DNA from: Alphaproteobacteria bacterium
GTDB lineage: Bacteria > Pseudomonadota > Alphaproteobacteria > TMED109
Direction: 5' to 3'
NCBI GenBank assembly: GCA_022825705.1
Contig: JAJDWH010000032.1
Location: 110,262 to 174,261, forward strand
Length of the DNA stretch: 64,000 bases
How positions within the stretch are numbered: position 1 is the stretch's first letter; each line of letters begins with the position of its first letter. Shown in pieces: positions 44,840 to 53,033 of this stretch. Position numbers and translations under genes: made by a program. A model generated the notes under the pieces. The model made no database searches. It was given only the letters and a program-made list of their open reading frames with translations, and was not told where the DNA came from.

Positions 44840-45691
44840 ATGAAATTGGTGCGCTTCGGCCCGCGCGGCAGAGAAAAGCCCGGCTTGATCGATGACGAGG
44901 GCAACTTGCGCTCGCTGGAGAAACGGGTACCCGACATCACGTCGAAGGTGCTGTCCGACAAGGGGTTGGAGCGACTGGCCAGGATCAATCCGGCACGACT
45001 GCCGAAGGTGACCGGCCGGCCGCGGATCGGGGTCCCGGTCGCCGACATCGGCAAGATCGTCTGCATCGGCCTCAACTACATCGATCACGCGAAGGAGGTG
45101 GGCGCCGCGATCCCGGAGGAGCCCATCGTCTTCATGAAACCCACCAGTGCGCTCAACGGGCCGAACGACATCGTCGAGATGCCGAAGGGCTCGAAGAAGT
45201 CGGACTGGGAGATCGAGCTCGGCGTGGTGATCGGCACCGCGGCGAACAACGTGCCGAAGAGCCGCGCGCTGCAGCACGTGGCCGGCTACACGGTCGTGAA
45301 CGACGTCTCGGAGCGCGAATGGCAGATCGAGCGCGGCATGACGTGGGACAAGGGCAAGGGGTGCGACACGTTCTGTCCCGTCGGCCCGTGGATGGTCACG
45401 CGGGACGAGATCCGGAACCCACAGCGCCTGAACCTCTGGATGGACGTCAACGGCAAGCGGATGCAGGACGGCAACACCAGCACGATGATCTTCGATGTCC
45501 GGACCCTGGTCTCCTACATCAGCAAGTTCATGACGCTCTATCCCGGGGACCTGATCGCGACCGGCACTCCGCCGGGGGTGGGCTCCGGCATGAAGCCGCC
45601 GCTGTTCCTGAAGCAGGACGACGTCATGGAACCCGGCATCGAGGGGCTGGGCGCGCAGCGCCAGAAGGTGCGGAAGTGGGCTGCCCGCTGA
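44840..45691 (+). CDS. Fumarylacetoacetate hydrolase family protein
   Basis: 283 aa, ATG with AAGGAGA upstream. The FAH fold: IGKIVCIGLNYIDHAKEVG, PIVFMKPTSALNGPNDIVEM, the metal-binding acids in DWEIELGVVIG, GYTVVNDVSEREWQ and GDLIATGTPPGVGSGM. Members cleave or hydrate beta-diketo or 2-keto-3-deoxy acids; in the L-fucose and L-rhamnose non-phosphorylative pathways a relative hydrolyses 2,4-diketo-3-deoxy-fuconate or -rhamnonate to pyruvate and lactate. The neighbours (dehydratase, SDR, 2-hydroxyacid dehydrogenase) fit that scheme, so a 2,4-diketo-3-deoxy-aldonate hydrolase is my favoured inference. Ureidoglycolate lyase or a catechol meta-pathway role are less likely here. Confidence 0.85.
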   Translation: MKLVRFGPRGREKPGLIDDEGNLRSLEKRVPDITSKVLSDKGLERLARINPARLPKVTGRPRIGVPVADIGKIVCIGLNYIDHAKEVGAAIPEEPIVFMKPTSALNGPNDIVEMPKGSKKSDWEIELGVVIGTAANNVPKSRALQHVAGYTVVNDVSEREWQIERGMTWDKGKGCDTFCPVGPWMVTRDEIRNPQRLNLWMDVNGKRMQDGNTSTMIFDVRTLVSYISKFMTLYPGDLIATGTPPGVGSGMKPPLFLKQDDVMEPGIEGLGAQRQKVRKWAAR

Positions 45692-45718
45692 CGCGCGCAC
45701 AACCCTGACGGAGCGCGT

Positions 45719-46711
45719 ATGACCCGTCCTTCCGTCTTCGTCCACACCTGGGTGCCGGACGACCTCCGGGCCCGGCTGGATGGCCAGTTCGATGCGGACT
45801 ACCACGACGTGTTCGCCGACGGCCTGCTGGAGCCGGAGCCCTTGAAGGAGCGGTTCCGGGACAAGGCCGGGGTCCTGTTGCTCGGGTCCTACGTGGGCGA
45901 GGAGATCCTCGACGCCTGCGCCGGCACCCTCCGGGTGGTGGCCAACATTGCGGTCGGGGTCGACAACATCGACGTCGACTCCGCCACCCGGAACGGCGTG
46001 CTGGTGACCAACACGCCGGGCGTGCTGGACGAGCCGGTCGCCGACATGAGCATGGCGATGGTGCTGGCGGTCGGCCGGCGCCTCGCCGAGGGCGACCGGT
46101 ACGTGCGCGCCGGACGCTTCCGCACCTATCCCTTCCAGCTGCTGTGGAGCGCCGACATCGGCGGCGAGACGCTCGGGATCATCGGCCTCGGGCGGATCGG
46201 CAAGCGGGTCGCCGCGCGGGCGCAGGGTTTCGGCATGAAGGTCTGCTACCACAAGCGGAGCCGCCTTCCGGACGACGAGGCGGCGGCACTCGGTGTGGAA
46301 TGGCGCGACCTGCCGGACCTCCTGGCGGAGGCCAAGTACGTCCTGCTGCTGTGTCCTCTGACACCGGAGACCCGGCACCTGATCGGGGCGCCGGAACTCG
46401 CGCAGATGCGGGATGACGGGTTCCTGATCAACATGGCGCGGGGGCCGGTTGTGCACGAGCAGGCGTTGGTGGAGGGATTGCGGAAGGGGGAGATCGCGGG
46501 CGCCGCCCTCGACGTCCACGAGTTCGAGCCCAAGGTCGATTCAGCGCTGTGGGAGATGGACAATGTGGTGCTCACGCCCCACATCGCGAGCGCCACCCGC
46601 ACCACGCGTCTCGCGATGATCGACCTGGCCGCCCGCAACCTGGAGGCGGCCCTGACCGGCGGCGATGTCCCGACGCCGGTCAACCCCGAGGTGCTGAAAA
46701 GGAGCTTCTGA
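45719..46711 (+). CDS. D-isomer-specific 2-hydroxyacid dehydrogenase
   Basis: 330 aa. The catalytic domain flanks a Rossmann domain (about 100-290) with LGIIGLGRIGKRVAARAQGF. Catalytic residues of the family are visible: Arg in INMARGPVVHE, Glu in DVHEFEPKVD and His in LTPHIASATRT. Such enzymes reduce glyoxylate, hydroxypyruvate or other 2-keto acids, or oxidise D-2-hydroxy acids. It lies 27 bp after the FAH-family gene and overlaps the SDR start by one base, so it belongs to the same operon and may handle the two- or three-carbon product of the pathway. Confidence 0.9.
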   Translation: MTRPSVFVHTWVPDDLRARLDGQFDADYHDVFADGLLEPEPLKERFRDKAGVLLLGSYVGEEILDACAGTLRVVANIAVGVDNIDVDSATRNGVLVTNTPGVLDEPVADMSMAMVLAVGRRLAEGDRYVRAGRFRTYPFQLLWSADIGGETLGIIGLGRIGKRVAARAQGFGMKVCYHKRSRLPDDEAAALGVEWRDLPDLLAEAKYVLLLCPLTPETRHLIGAPELAQMRDDGFLINMARGPVVHEQALVEGLRKGEIAGAALDVHEFEPKVDSALWEMDNVVLTPHIASATRTTRLAMIDLAARNLEAALTGGDVPTPVNPEVLKRSF

Positions 46712-47445
46712 TGGCCTGGACCGTGGACCTTTCGGGCAAGGTGGCGCTCGTCACGGGCGGTGCCACCGGCATCGGCTACGCGATCGGTAGCGCGTTCCTC
46801 GAGGCGGGTGCAGCCGTGGTGGCGACGGCCCGGAGCGATGCTTCCCTGGCGGCGTGCAACCCGGAAACCGAGTACGGCACGATGCAGCTGCTGAAGCTCG
46901 ACGTGACCAACGATCTTTCGATCGACGCCGCCCTCGAGCAGATCGGCCGCCTCGACATCCTCGTGAACAACGCTGGCATGGTGAAGCGCGCGCTCGAGTT
47001 TCAGAGCGAGAACTTCGCCGACGTGATCAACACCAACCTGATGGGCGTCCAGCGCATGGCCCAGCACTGCCTGCCCAAGCTGGCCCTGACGCGGGGCTGC
47101 ATCATCAACGTCGCGTCCATGTGGTCGTACTTCGGCTCGCGCACGGCGCCGGGCTACACCGCTTCCAAGACGGGCCTGGTCGGGCTGACGCGCTCGCTGG
47201 CGCACGCCTGGGCCGAGCACGGCATTCGCGTGAACGCCATCGCGCCGGGCTGGATCGCGACGAAGATGACGCAGGCGCTCCGCGAGGACCAGGAGCAGTA
47301 CGAAGGGATCCGGTCGCGGATTCCGATGGGGGAGTGGGGCCGGCCGGAGGACGTCGCGGGAACCGCCGTGTTCCTGTGCTCACCGGCGGCGTCCTACGTG
47401 ACCGGGGCCCTGATCCCGGTCGACGGCGGCTACTCCGCCGCCTGA
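46711..47445 (+). CDS. Short-chain dehydrogenase/reductase
   Basis: 244 aa; the ATG at 46711 shares its A with the previous stop and has AAGGAG 6 nt upstream. Classical SDR: nucleotide motif VTGGATGIGYAIGSAFL, NNAG in DILVNNAGMVKRA, catalytic Ser in INVASMWSYFG, Tyr and Lys in GYTASKTGLVGLTRS, then VNAIAPGWIATKM and the C-terminal VDGGYSAA. By context it may be the 2-keto-3-deoxy-aldonate 4-dehydrogenase step that makes the substrate of the FAH-family hydrolase (inference from the fucose and rhamnose pathways). Last gene of the plus-strand operon, convergent with ygfZ. Confidence 0.9.
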   Translation: MAWTVDLSGKVALVTGGATGIGYAIGSAFLEAGAAVVATARSDASLAACNPETEYGTMQLLKLDVTNDLSIDAALEQIGRLDILVNNAGMVKRALEFQSENFADVINTNLMGVQRMAQHCLPKLALTRGCIINVASMWSYFGSRTAPGYTASKTGLVGLTRSLAHAWAEHGIRVNAIAPGWIATKMTQALREDQEQYEGIRSRIPMGEWGRPEDVAGTAVFLCSPAASYVTGALIPVDGGYSAA

Positions 47446-47452
47446 GATCCGT

Positions 47453-48376
47453 TCAGCTGGCCGACGGCGCTTCGGGGATCGGCGTCCGGATCCTGAGCTT
47501 CGCGTCGCCGCAGTCGAGTTCCTGACCTGCCGCTGCCGCTTCGGCGACGAGCGCGAGCCGGACGTGCGCCAGGCCGTCGCTGCCCTGGCTTGAGCGCATC
47601 GTGCCGACGTCCCGGTTGCCGAGTCGGATCGGCGTGCCCGGGTCCGGCACGGGCCCAGCGGTGATCGCGACGCGCGCGAGGCGGCGGCGCACGGTCCCGC
47701 GGTATCGCTGACGGGCCGTGTTCTCCTGCCCGATGTAGCAGCCCTTGGAGAACGAGACGCCGTCCAGCAGGTCGAAGTTGCTTTCGAGGAGATAGCTCCG
47801 GCCGATGACGAGGTCCCGGCTGCCGTCGGGAATCCCGGCCGAGAGGCGGTGCCGGTCGTAGTCGTTGCTGCTCCCCTCCGCGAAGCCGGCAGCCCCGAAG
47901 AATTCGGCGAGGCGCGGTTCCGGAAGATGGACGCGGATACCCAGCTCATCCGAGCGGGGATCCGTGAACACGATGCCGTCGGCAAGGCTCCGCGCCCGGC
48001 CGCGCGTCCCGTTGAGCTCTGCCGCCTGTGCCGCGTGCACGCCAAACCCGACCCCGACGGCGAGCCCCGGATCGATCTCGATGGTGGCCTTGCTGCGCAG
48101 CCGGTACAGGGCGAGCTTGCGGGCGAGGTCCGGCTGACGCTCGCGCTCGCTGTCCAGGAGGATGGCGCCGTCCGATTCGGTCAGCAGGAAATCATGGAGA
48201 TACATGCCCTGGGGGGTCAGCAACGCGGCGTAGAGCGCGCGATCACTTTCGAGCCGGTCGAGGTCGTTGGTGACGACGTTCTGGAGAAACTCGCGCGCGT
48301 CCGGGCCGTCGACCCGGGTGATGACCCGGTCCGGCAGGGGGCACCAGTGAAGCTGGGGAGCGTGGTTGTCGGCCAT
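47453..48376 (-). CDS. ygfZ: Folate-binding protein YgfZ (GcvT-like)
   Basis: 307 aa. The YgfZ signature KGCYIGQENTARQRYRG, whose Cys is essential in E. coli YgfZ, is present, after LLTPQGMYLHDFLLTE and the DAREFLQNVVTNDLDRL head. YgfZ uses tetrahydrofolate and helps assemble or repair certain Fe-S enzymes, including the radical SAM enzyme MiaB; the IBA57 protein is the mitochondrial counterpart. It is encoded alone, divergent from the glycosyltransferase gene and convergent with the SDR gene (7-bp gap). Confidence 0.92.
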   Translation of the reverse strand: MADNHAPQLHWCPLPDRVITRVDGPDAREFLQNVVTNDLDRLESDRALYAALLTPQGMYLHDFLLTESDGAILLDSERERQPDLARKLALYRLRSKATIEIDPGLAVGVGFGVHAAQAAELNGTRGRARSLADGIVFTDPRSDELGIRVHLPEPRLAEFFGAAGFAEGSSNDYDRHRLSAGIPDGSRDLVIGRSYLLESNFDLLDGVSFSKGCYIGQENTARQRYRGTVRRRLARVAITAGPVPDPGTPIRLGNRDVGTMRSSQGSDGLAHVRLALVAEAAAAGQELDCGDAKLRIRTPIPEAPSAS

Positions 48377-48459
48377 GCGATGTCAGTGTACTAGCGAACC
48401 TCGAGAGCCTCATCGTACACGGTGCCGGCGCCGGCAGATTTCCCCCTACAGGCTTCCCC

Positions 48460-49488
48460 ATGCTCGTGACCATCGCCGACCGTTCCTTCCCCTTCGACGG
48501 GAACACGCCCGCCGAGATCGCCCTGCCTCCCGGCCAGAAGGGCGTGGTCGAGCTGGCGGAGGCGTTGGCGGCGGCCGGCCACACGGTCCGGGTCTTCAAC
48601 CAGTGCGAGATGTCCACGGTGGTGCGCGACGTGAGCTGGGTGCCCCTGGAAGAGGCGGCGGCGGCCAGCACCGACCTCTGCATCGCGCACCAGGATCCGG
48701 AGCTTCTTGACCTGGTACCCGACATCAAGACCCGGGTCCTGTGGCTGACCGGCTCAGGGAAGCCGCTGGTCAAGCCGGAGCGGTTTGCCGCTGCGGCACG
48801 GCACCGGCCGACGCTCGTCTACCAGGGCGATGCGCATCTCAAGACCATTCCCGACGCGCTCCTCGCATTCGAAGGCGCCCGCATCCGGAACGGGGTGGGC
48901 GAGGCGTTCCTCAATGCGGAGGAGCCCCGTCCGAGCGTGTCGCCGAGGGCGGTCGTGACCACGCACCCGTTGCTCGGACTCGAATGGCTCATCGGCCTCT
49001 GGCGCCGGCGCATTCACGGCCGCCTGCCTTGGGCCGAACTCCATGTGTTCTCGAGCGCGCTGCACGGCGCGTCAGAGGGTCGGTCTCCGGCGCCTGCCTA
49101 CGAGCGGATTCACGCCATCGTCACAGCGGCGGAGAAATCCGGCGTGCATGTCCACAAACCTTTGCCGGATGCGGAAATGGTGGAGTTTCTGGGGGCTGCC
49201 CGGGTGCATCTCTACCCGTCCCACGAGACCGACGTCTCCGCGATGACGCTGGCCGAGAGCCAGGCGGTTGGATTGCCGGCGATTGCGCGTCCCCTCGGCG
49301 CGGCCAGCGAACAGATCCTCGACGGCAAGACCGGATTCTTGGCCAAGGACGACAATGCGTTTGCCGAGTACGCCATTCGGCTGCTCGATGACCAGGCCAC
49401 TCACGCGCGCATGAGCGAGCACGCCCGTGAGCGTGGTGGACAGTCGTGGAGTTCAGTGGCAGAGGCGTTCGAAGCGCTGACCCGTTGA
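48460..49488 (+). CDS. Glycosyltransferase family protein (GT-B fold)
   Basis: 342 aa. The N-terminus has PFDGNTPAEIALPPGQKG, VVELAEALAAAGHTVRVFN and the middle TRVLWLTGSGKPLVKP; the C-terminal half shows the nucleotide-sugar-binding pattern of GT4-like enzymes (VHKPLPDAEMVEFLGAARVH, LYPSHETDVSAMTLAESQAV, GLPAIARPLGAASEQILDGK). It probably transfers a sugar to a cell-surface or lipid acceptor, but donor and acceptor are unknown. It stands alone at the edge between the core region and the defence-type island that starts after it. Confidence 0.83.
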   Translation: MLVTIADRSFPFDGNTPAEIALPPGQKGVVELAEALAAAGHTVRVFNQCEMSTVVRDVSWVPLEEAAAASTDLCIAHQDPELLDLVPDIKTRVLWLTGSGKPLVKPERFAAAARHRPTLVYQGDAHLKTIPDALLAFEGARIRNGVGEAFLNAEEPRPSVSPRAVVTTHPLLGLEWLIGLWRRRIHGRLPWAELHVFSSALHGASEGRSPAPAYERIHAIVTAAEKSGVHVHKPLPDAEMVEFLGAARVHLYPSHETDVSAMTLAESQAVGLPAIARPLGAASEQILDGKTGFLAKDDNAFAEYAIRLLDDQATHARMSEHARERGGQSWSSVAEAFEALTR

Positions 49489-49710
49489 ACGCCCCAGCGA
49501 ATGCAGAAAGTCCGGGGTAGTGGCGGTGACGCGGCCGGGGTGCTGCGGAAATTCAAGATTGGATGTGATCGTGGGGCGACACCAGCGCGAGCGCAGCGGA
49601 ATTCTCCGCCTTCGCCTTGTGATGAAAACAAGGCCGCCAGATTGACAGCGCACGGCATTGCTGGTTCACCGGCTTGCCAGAGCATGTCGTGTCGATAAAC
49701 TGTCATTTCT

Positions 49711-49788
49711 TCGACATGTCTAGCTAATACGTCGACGGAATCGACATGTTCGGAAAACGTGTCGAGAAAAGCGGGATACATCGACATG
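49711..49788 (+). promoter_or_regulatory. Three TCGACATG direct repeats before fic
   Basis: TCGACATG occurs at 49711-49718, 49741-49748 and 49781-49788, spaced 30 and 40 bp (whole multiples of about ten bases, so on nearly one helix face). An inverted CATGTCG lies at 49683-49689. The last copy overlaps the preferred fic ATG at 49786. This looks like an operator array, perhaps for autoregulation, but binding is unproven. Confidence 0.5.
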
Positions 49789-50871
49789 ACGTTCGATTCC
49801 AGCCGTCCCTTCAATGACCTCCCGAACCTGCCACCGGCTTCGGAAACCGAATCGAGGGCCATCCTTCGCAGCTGCATTGCCGCGCGCGCGGCACTTGCGG
49901 AGCTCCGGGTTTCCGGGGGACTCATCCCGAACCAGGCGATGCTGATCAACTCCATCCCCCTGCTCGAAGCGCAGGCGAGTTCCGAGATCGAGAACATCGT
50001 CACGACGGCTGACCGGCTGTTCCGCTATGCCAACGACGCAGCGGGTCGAGCCGACCCTGCCACCAAGGAAGCTCTGCGCTACCGCACCGCCTTGCATCGC
50101 GGCTTTCAGATGCTGAACCGACGGCCGGTTTCGACCGCCATTGCGGTCGAAGTCTGTCGAACGATCAAGGGTGTAGAGCTGGACATTCGCACCACGCCGG
50201 GAACAGCGTTGGTGAACGATGCAACCAACGAGATCATCTACACGCCGCCGGAGGGAGAGGATGTTCTCCGGAGCAAGCTGGCCAACTGGGAGCGCTACAT
50301 CCACGAGGCCGAGGAGGTCGATCCGCTGATCCGGCTTGCGATCATGCATTATCAGTTCGAGGCGATCCACCCATTCGTCGACGGAAACGGCCGCACCGGA
50401 CGCGTGCTGAACCTGCTCTATCTCGTCGACAAGAACCTGCTGGACATTCCTGTCCTTTACCTCAGTCGGCACATCATCCAGAACAAGGCGCTGTACTACC
50501 GGTATCTGCTCGAAGTGACGACCCGACAGGGCTGGGAGACGTGGATACTCTTCATTCTTGAGGCTGTCAGAACGACCGCAGAGTGGACCACGAGGAAGAT
50601 CCATGCGATCCGGGAACTCCTCGACGAAACGGGGACTGCAGTTCGACAGGGGAGGCCGAAGATCTATTCCCGCGAACTGGTGGAGCTGATCTTCGTGCAC
50701 CCCTATTGCCGGATCAGTGACGTGGTGGCAGCGGACATCGCCAAGCGTCAGACGGCGGCTGTCTATCTGAACGCCCTCGCAGCCGAAGGCATCCTCCGGC
50801 AAATCAAGGCTGGGCGCGAGAACCTCTACCTCAACCCGCCACTCCTGACGCTACTGGCCGAGCGTGAGTGA
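49786..50871 (+). CDS. Fic family protein (AMPylase), class II self-inhibited
   Basis: 361 aa from the ATG at 49786 (a GTG at 49759 gives 370). The Fic core motif HPFVDGNGRTGR is at about 195-206. The N-terminal helix carries the inhibitory motif SSEIEN (about 65-70, pattern S-x-x-x-E-N), so the enzyme is expected to inhibit itself. The region before it (FNDLPNLPP, LINSIPLLEAQ) is the N-terminal domain of the DUF4172-like or SoFic type, and a winged-helix-like C-terminus follows (SRELVELIFVHPYCRISDVV). Such enzymes transfer AMP, or remove it, from target proteins. The target is unknown. First gene of the island; an array of short repeats lies at its start. Confidence 0.88.
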   Translation: MTFDSSRPFNDLPNLPPASETESRAILRSCIAARAALAELRVSGGLIPNQAMLINSIPLLEAQASSEIENIVTTADRLFRYANDAAGRADPATKEALRYRTALHRGFQMLNRRPVSTAIAVEVCRTIKGVELDIRTTPGTALVNDATNEIIYTPPEGEDVLRSKLANWERYIHEAEEVDPLIRLAIMHYQFEAIHPFVDGNGRTGRVLNLLYLVDKNLLDIPVLYLSRHIIQNKALYYRYLLEVTTRQGWETWILFILEAVRTTAEWTTRKIHAIRELLDETGTAVRQGRPKIYSRELVELIFVHPYCRISDVVAADIAKRQTAAVYLNALAAEGILRQIKAGRENLYLNPPLLTLLAERE

Positions 50872-50926
50872 CTTTGCGCAAATTGGCAACCTCATGAGCA
50901 CATCCGGCGATGGTGAGCTAAGCGGG

Positions 50927-51244
50927 CTAGAAAATGCGGGCACGGCTTCGCCCCGCCCAATCGCCTCCGCTGCAGGTTACGGCGTGAATGAGTACCTCTT
51001 CGGCAGCATCGTCGACCGCGAATGCAATCACGGTTCGGCTGCCGGCTGGAATTGCCCGAAGGCCGGGTGCTATGTCGTCGCGAACGGACCCCTTGTGCGG
51101 CATTCGCGCCAGACCCGTGATCGCCTGCTCAATCTCTGCCAGGTCTCGATCCGATATTTGACTTCCCGCGTTCTCAACGATCCATAAGGCGATCGCTTTC
51201 AAATCCCGTGACACCTGCGGATGGAAGCGAATTTGAATCATCAT
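50927..51244 (-). CDS. ParE/RelE-family toxin
   Basis: 105 aa. It has the RelE/ParE fold pattern: IRFHPQVSRDLKAIALWIVE, DRDLAEIEQAITGLARMPHKG, then SVRDDIAPGLRAIPAGSRTV and IAFAVDDAAEEVLIHAVTC. The PHKG-S-R segment and the GLR..P strand favour the ParE branch, whose members poison DNA gyrase; RelE-type mRNA cleavage cannot be excluded. The start (ATG at 51244) overlaps the stop of the antitoxin gene by 4 bp, the usual antitoxin-toxin order. Confidence 0.82.
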   Translation of the reverse strand: MMIQIRFHPQVSRDLKAIALWIVENAGSQISDRDLAEIEQAITGLARMPHKGSVRDDIAPGLRAIPAGSRTVIAFAVDDAAEEVLIHAVTCSGGDWAGRSRARIF

Positions 51245-51510
51245 TTGCCGCGCGATGCTTCGACGGCGGCGTGGGCTGAAGAAAACGCTGCCTGTCGGTC
51301 AACGTACTTCGAACGGGCTGTTCGAATCCGCAAGCGGATTTCCTCGGCGAGGGCGGAAAGCGCGACTTCCCGCTCCTCCTCATCCTGCATCATGCGCTCG
51401 ATGGCGTTGGCTACAGCGGCGCTCTGAGTGGCAAAGACCCCGTCACTTACCTTTTTCAAGAGGAAACAGTGGTGGCGATCAGTGAAACTGAGTGTTGTCC
51501 TTACGGTCAT
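51241..51510 (-). CDS. Antitoxin partner of the ParE-like toxin
   Basis: 89 aa from the ATG at 51510, which has GGAGGAA 5 nt upstream (ribosome-binding site visible on the minus strand). The N-terminus (MTVRTTLSFTDRHHCFLLKK) resembles the ribbon-helix-helix DNA-binding arm of ParD-type antitoxins; an acidic helical tail follows (ERMMQDEEEREVALSALAEE), suited to wrap the toxin. It overlaps the toxin gene by 4 bp. The frame stays open upstream to 51879, but that part appears to be another gene's remnant rather than the antitoxin. Confidence 0.78.
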   Translation of the reverse strand: MTVRTTLSFTDRHHCFLLKKVSDGVFATQSAAVANAIERMMQDEEEREVALSALAEEIRLRIRTARSKYVDRQAAFSSAHAAVEASRGK

Positions 51511-51669
51511 TCGTTCCTCCGGAGTATGACCGAGTCGTAATAGTTCTTCATCCGTGGGGACAAGAGCTGGATGGCGGTGCGCCGGCGATGGATCGAGAAG
51601 TGGGCATTTGGGACGCATGAGCGGCGGTTTCGCGACCACTGTCAGGGTACGTGGGCCCTTATGAAGGCC

Positions 51670-51879
51670 CCGCTGCAAAGCAACGGGAGTGTCGTTGTCG
51701 GGATCGTCGTCGGACCGGATATTCATGTCGATCAATATCTGTTGGACTCCCTCGGTCTGAACGAGCGTCATGTCACAATTGCCGACAGGAAAGTACGAAC
51801 TCTGAACGGTGATTGTCTCAATCTCCAGATCAGAACCTGGTCCGCCTGTCGGCATGGAGATGCCAGGACGCCTGTTCAA
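51670..51879 (-). pseudogene. N-terminal fragment of a metallohydrolase-like gene
   Basis: The open frame here begins MNRRPGISMPTGG and continues IETITVQSSYFPVGNCDMTL, VQTEGVQQILIDMNIRS and DDDPDNDTP. That is the first-strand pattern of metallo-beta-lactamase-fold hydrolases of the ComEC-like group, where the next expected elements are a DVAxxL helix and an HxDxDH motif. Those are missing: after about residue 64 the sequence loses family character and runs in frame into the antitoxin gene. A truncated gene left by recombination is the likely explanation; a chance open frame cannot be excluded. Upstream lies the inverted repeat shared with the XRE-ImmA gene. Confidence 0.4.
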
Positions 51880-51887
51880 GCCTTGAA

Positions 51888-51924
51888 GTTGACAAACATC
51901 TTTAGATAGTGGTAGTTTGTCAAC
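51888..51924. promoter_or_regulatory. Perfect inverted repeat, candidate XRE operator
   Basis: GTTGACAAAC (51888-51897) and GTTTGTCAAC (51915-51924) are exact reverse complements with a 17-bp spacer. The left arm contains TTGACA, which could be a -35 box for the gene starting at 51945, so binding there would block transcription. The position, 21 bp before the XRE-ImmA start, fits autoregulation. Confidence 0.6.
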
Positions 51925-51944
51925 CTAGGAAACGGAAGTGAAAA

Positions 51945-53033
51945 ATGACTGTAGGTCAACGAATTAGGGTATCACGCCGTGCCTGTGGCTTTTCACTTCG
52001 CAGTCTTTCGGCGAAGATCGACAACCGTGTGACGGCCCAGGCGATCAGCAAATACGAGCGCGACGAGACCATGCCCGGTTCCGGTGTGCTGATCGCGCTG
52101 GCCGACGCCCTCGATGTACCGATCGACTACTTGGCCAGCGACAGCGACATTCGCCTCGAGGCCGTCGATTTCCGAAAGAAACGGCTCACCAGTCGCCGCG
52201 AGGAGGCGCGGGTCGAGGCCAAGGTCCTACACCTGTTGGAACGATATCTCGCGGTGGAGGAGATTCTGGGGCTCCCAACTGTTGGGTGGGACATGCCGCG
52301 CGAGGCCCCATGGCCAGTGTTGAGTGACCTGGCCGAAGCAGAGCAGGCCACGCTCGGCATGCGTGCACACTGGGGTCTCGGACTGGATCCGATCCCTAAC
52401 CTTGTCGATCTCCTGGAGGAGCGTGGAATCAAGGTCCTCGCGATGAGTCTTCCCGATATCGACGGGCTCACCGCGCGAGTGCGCCGCGAAGACAGGAGCG
52501 TTGCGTCAGTCGTCGTCGTGAATCGCAGCGATTGGGGTGAGCGTCAGCGCTTCACGCTTGCGCATGAGCTTGGCCACATGGTCCTTGGCGCGGCACCGAA
52601 GATTGACGAAGAGAAAGCCGCACATCGGTTCGCCGGTGCGTTCCTGATGCCGGCCGAGACGTTGCGGTCCAAGGTCGGGAAACACCGCAAGTCCATGGGT
52701 TGGGGCGAGCTCTTCGAGTTGAAGCGGATTTTCGGCGTGAGTGTCCAAGCTCTTACATACCGCTGTAAGGACCTCGGGATTTTCGGTGTGCCGGTCGTCC
52801 GGAAGCTGTTCGATGAATTCGACCGTCGCGGCTGGCGCAGTCCGCCGTACGAGGAGCCAGGGGCCATGCCCGGCGAACGACCCAAGCGATTTGAGCGTCT
52901 GTGTTTCCGCGCCTTGTCGGAAGGAGCGATTTCCGAAGCCAAGGCAGCCGAACTACTGGGCCACTCGGTTCACGAACTCAACCGCCGTATGGATGAACCC
53001 CCGAGCTTGGAGGCAGAACTTGCAGGAGCTTGA
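51945..53033 (+). CDS. XRE-type regulator fused to ImmA/IrrE metallopeptidase
   Basis: 362 aa. Residues about 1-65 are an XRE helix-turn-helix (GQRIRVSRRACGFSLRSLSA, AISKYERDETMPGSGVLIAL). A linker leads to a COG2856 peptidase domain with the zinc motif HELGH at 207-211 and the third-ligand region EEKAAHRFAGAFLMP. In ImmA/ImmR and IrrE systems the peptidase cleaves a repressor in response to DNA damage or a mobile-element signal. Here both parts are in one protein, and the next gene, a PIN-domain protein, overlaps its stop. That pair looks like a toxin-antitoxin-like module. An inverted repeat upstream is a likely operator. Confidence 0.88.
   Translation: MTVGQRIRVSRRACGFSLRSLSAKIDNRVTAQAISKYERDETMPGSGVLIALADALDVPIDYLASDSDIRLEAVDFRKKRLTSRREEARVEAKVLHLLERYLAVEEILGLPTVGWDMPREAPWPVLSDLAEAEQATLGMRAHWGLGLDPIPNLVDLLEERGIKVLAMSLPDIDGLTARVRREDRSVASVVVVNRSDWGERQRFTLAHELGHMVLGAAPKIDEEKAAHRFAGAFLMPAETLRSKVGKHRKSMGWGELFELKRIFGVSVQALTYRCKDLGIFGVPVVRKLFDEFDRRGWRSPPYEEPGAMPGERPKRFERLCFRALSEGAISEAKAAELLGHSVHELNRRMDEPPSLEAELAGA

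Noticed and set aside
44765..46519. 584-aa minus-strand open frame
   Set aside because: Antisense to the FAH-family and 2-hydroxyacid dehydrogenase genes; His/Arg-rich shadow composition.
48386..48420. GTGTAC and GTACAC repeat between ygfZ and the glycosyltransferase gene
   Set aside because: Arms of 6 bp with a 23-bp spacer are too short to support an operator.
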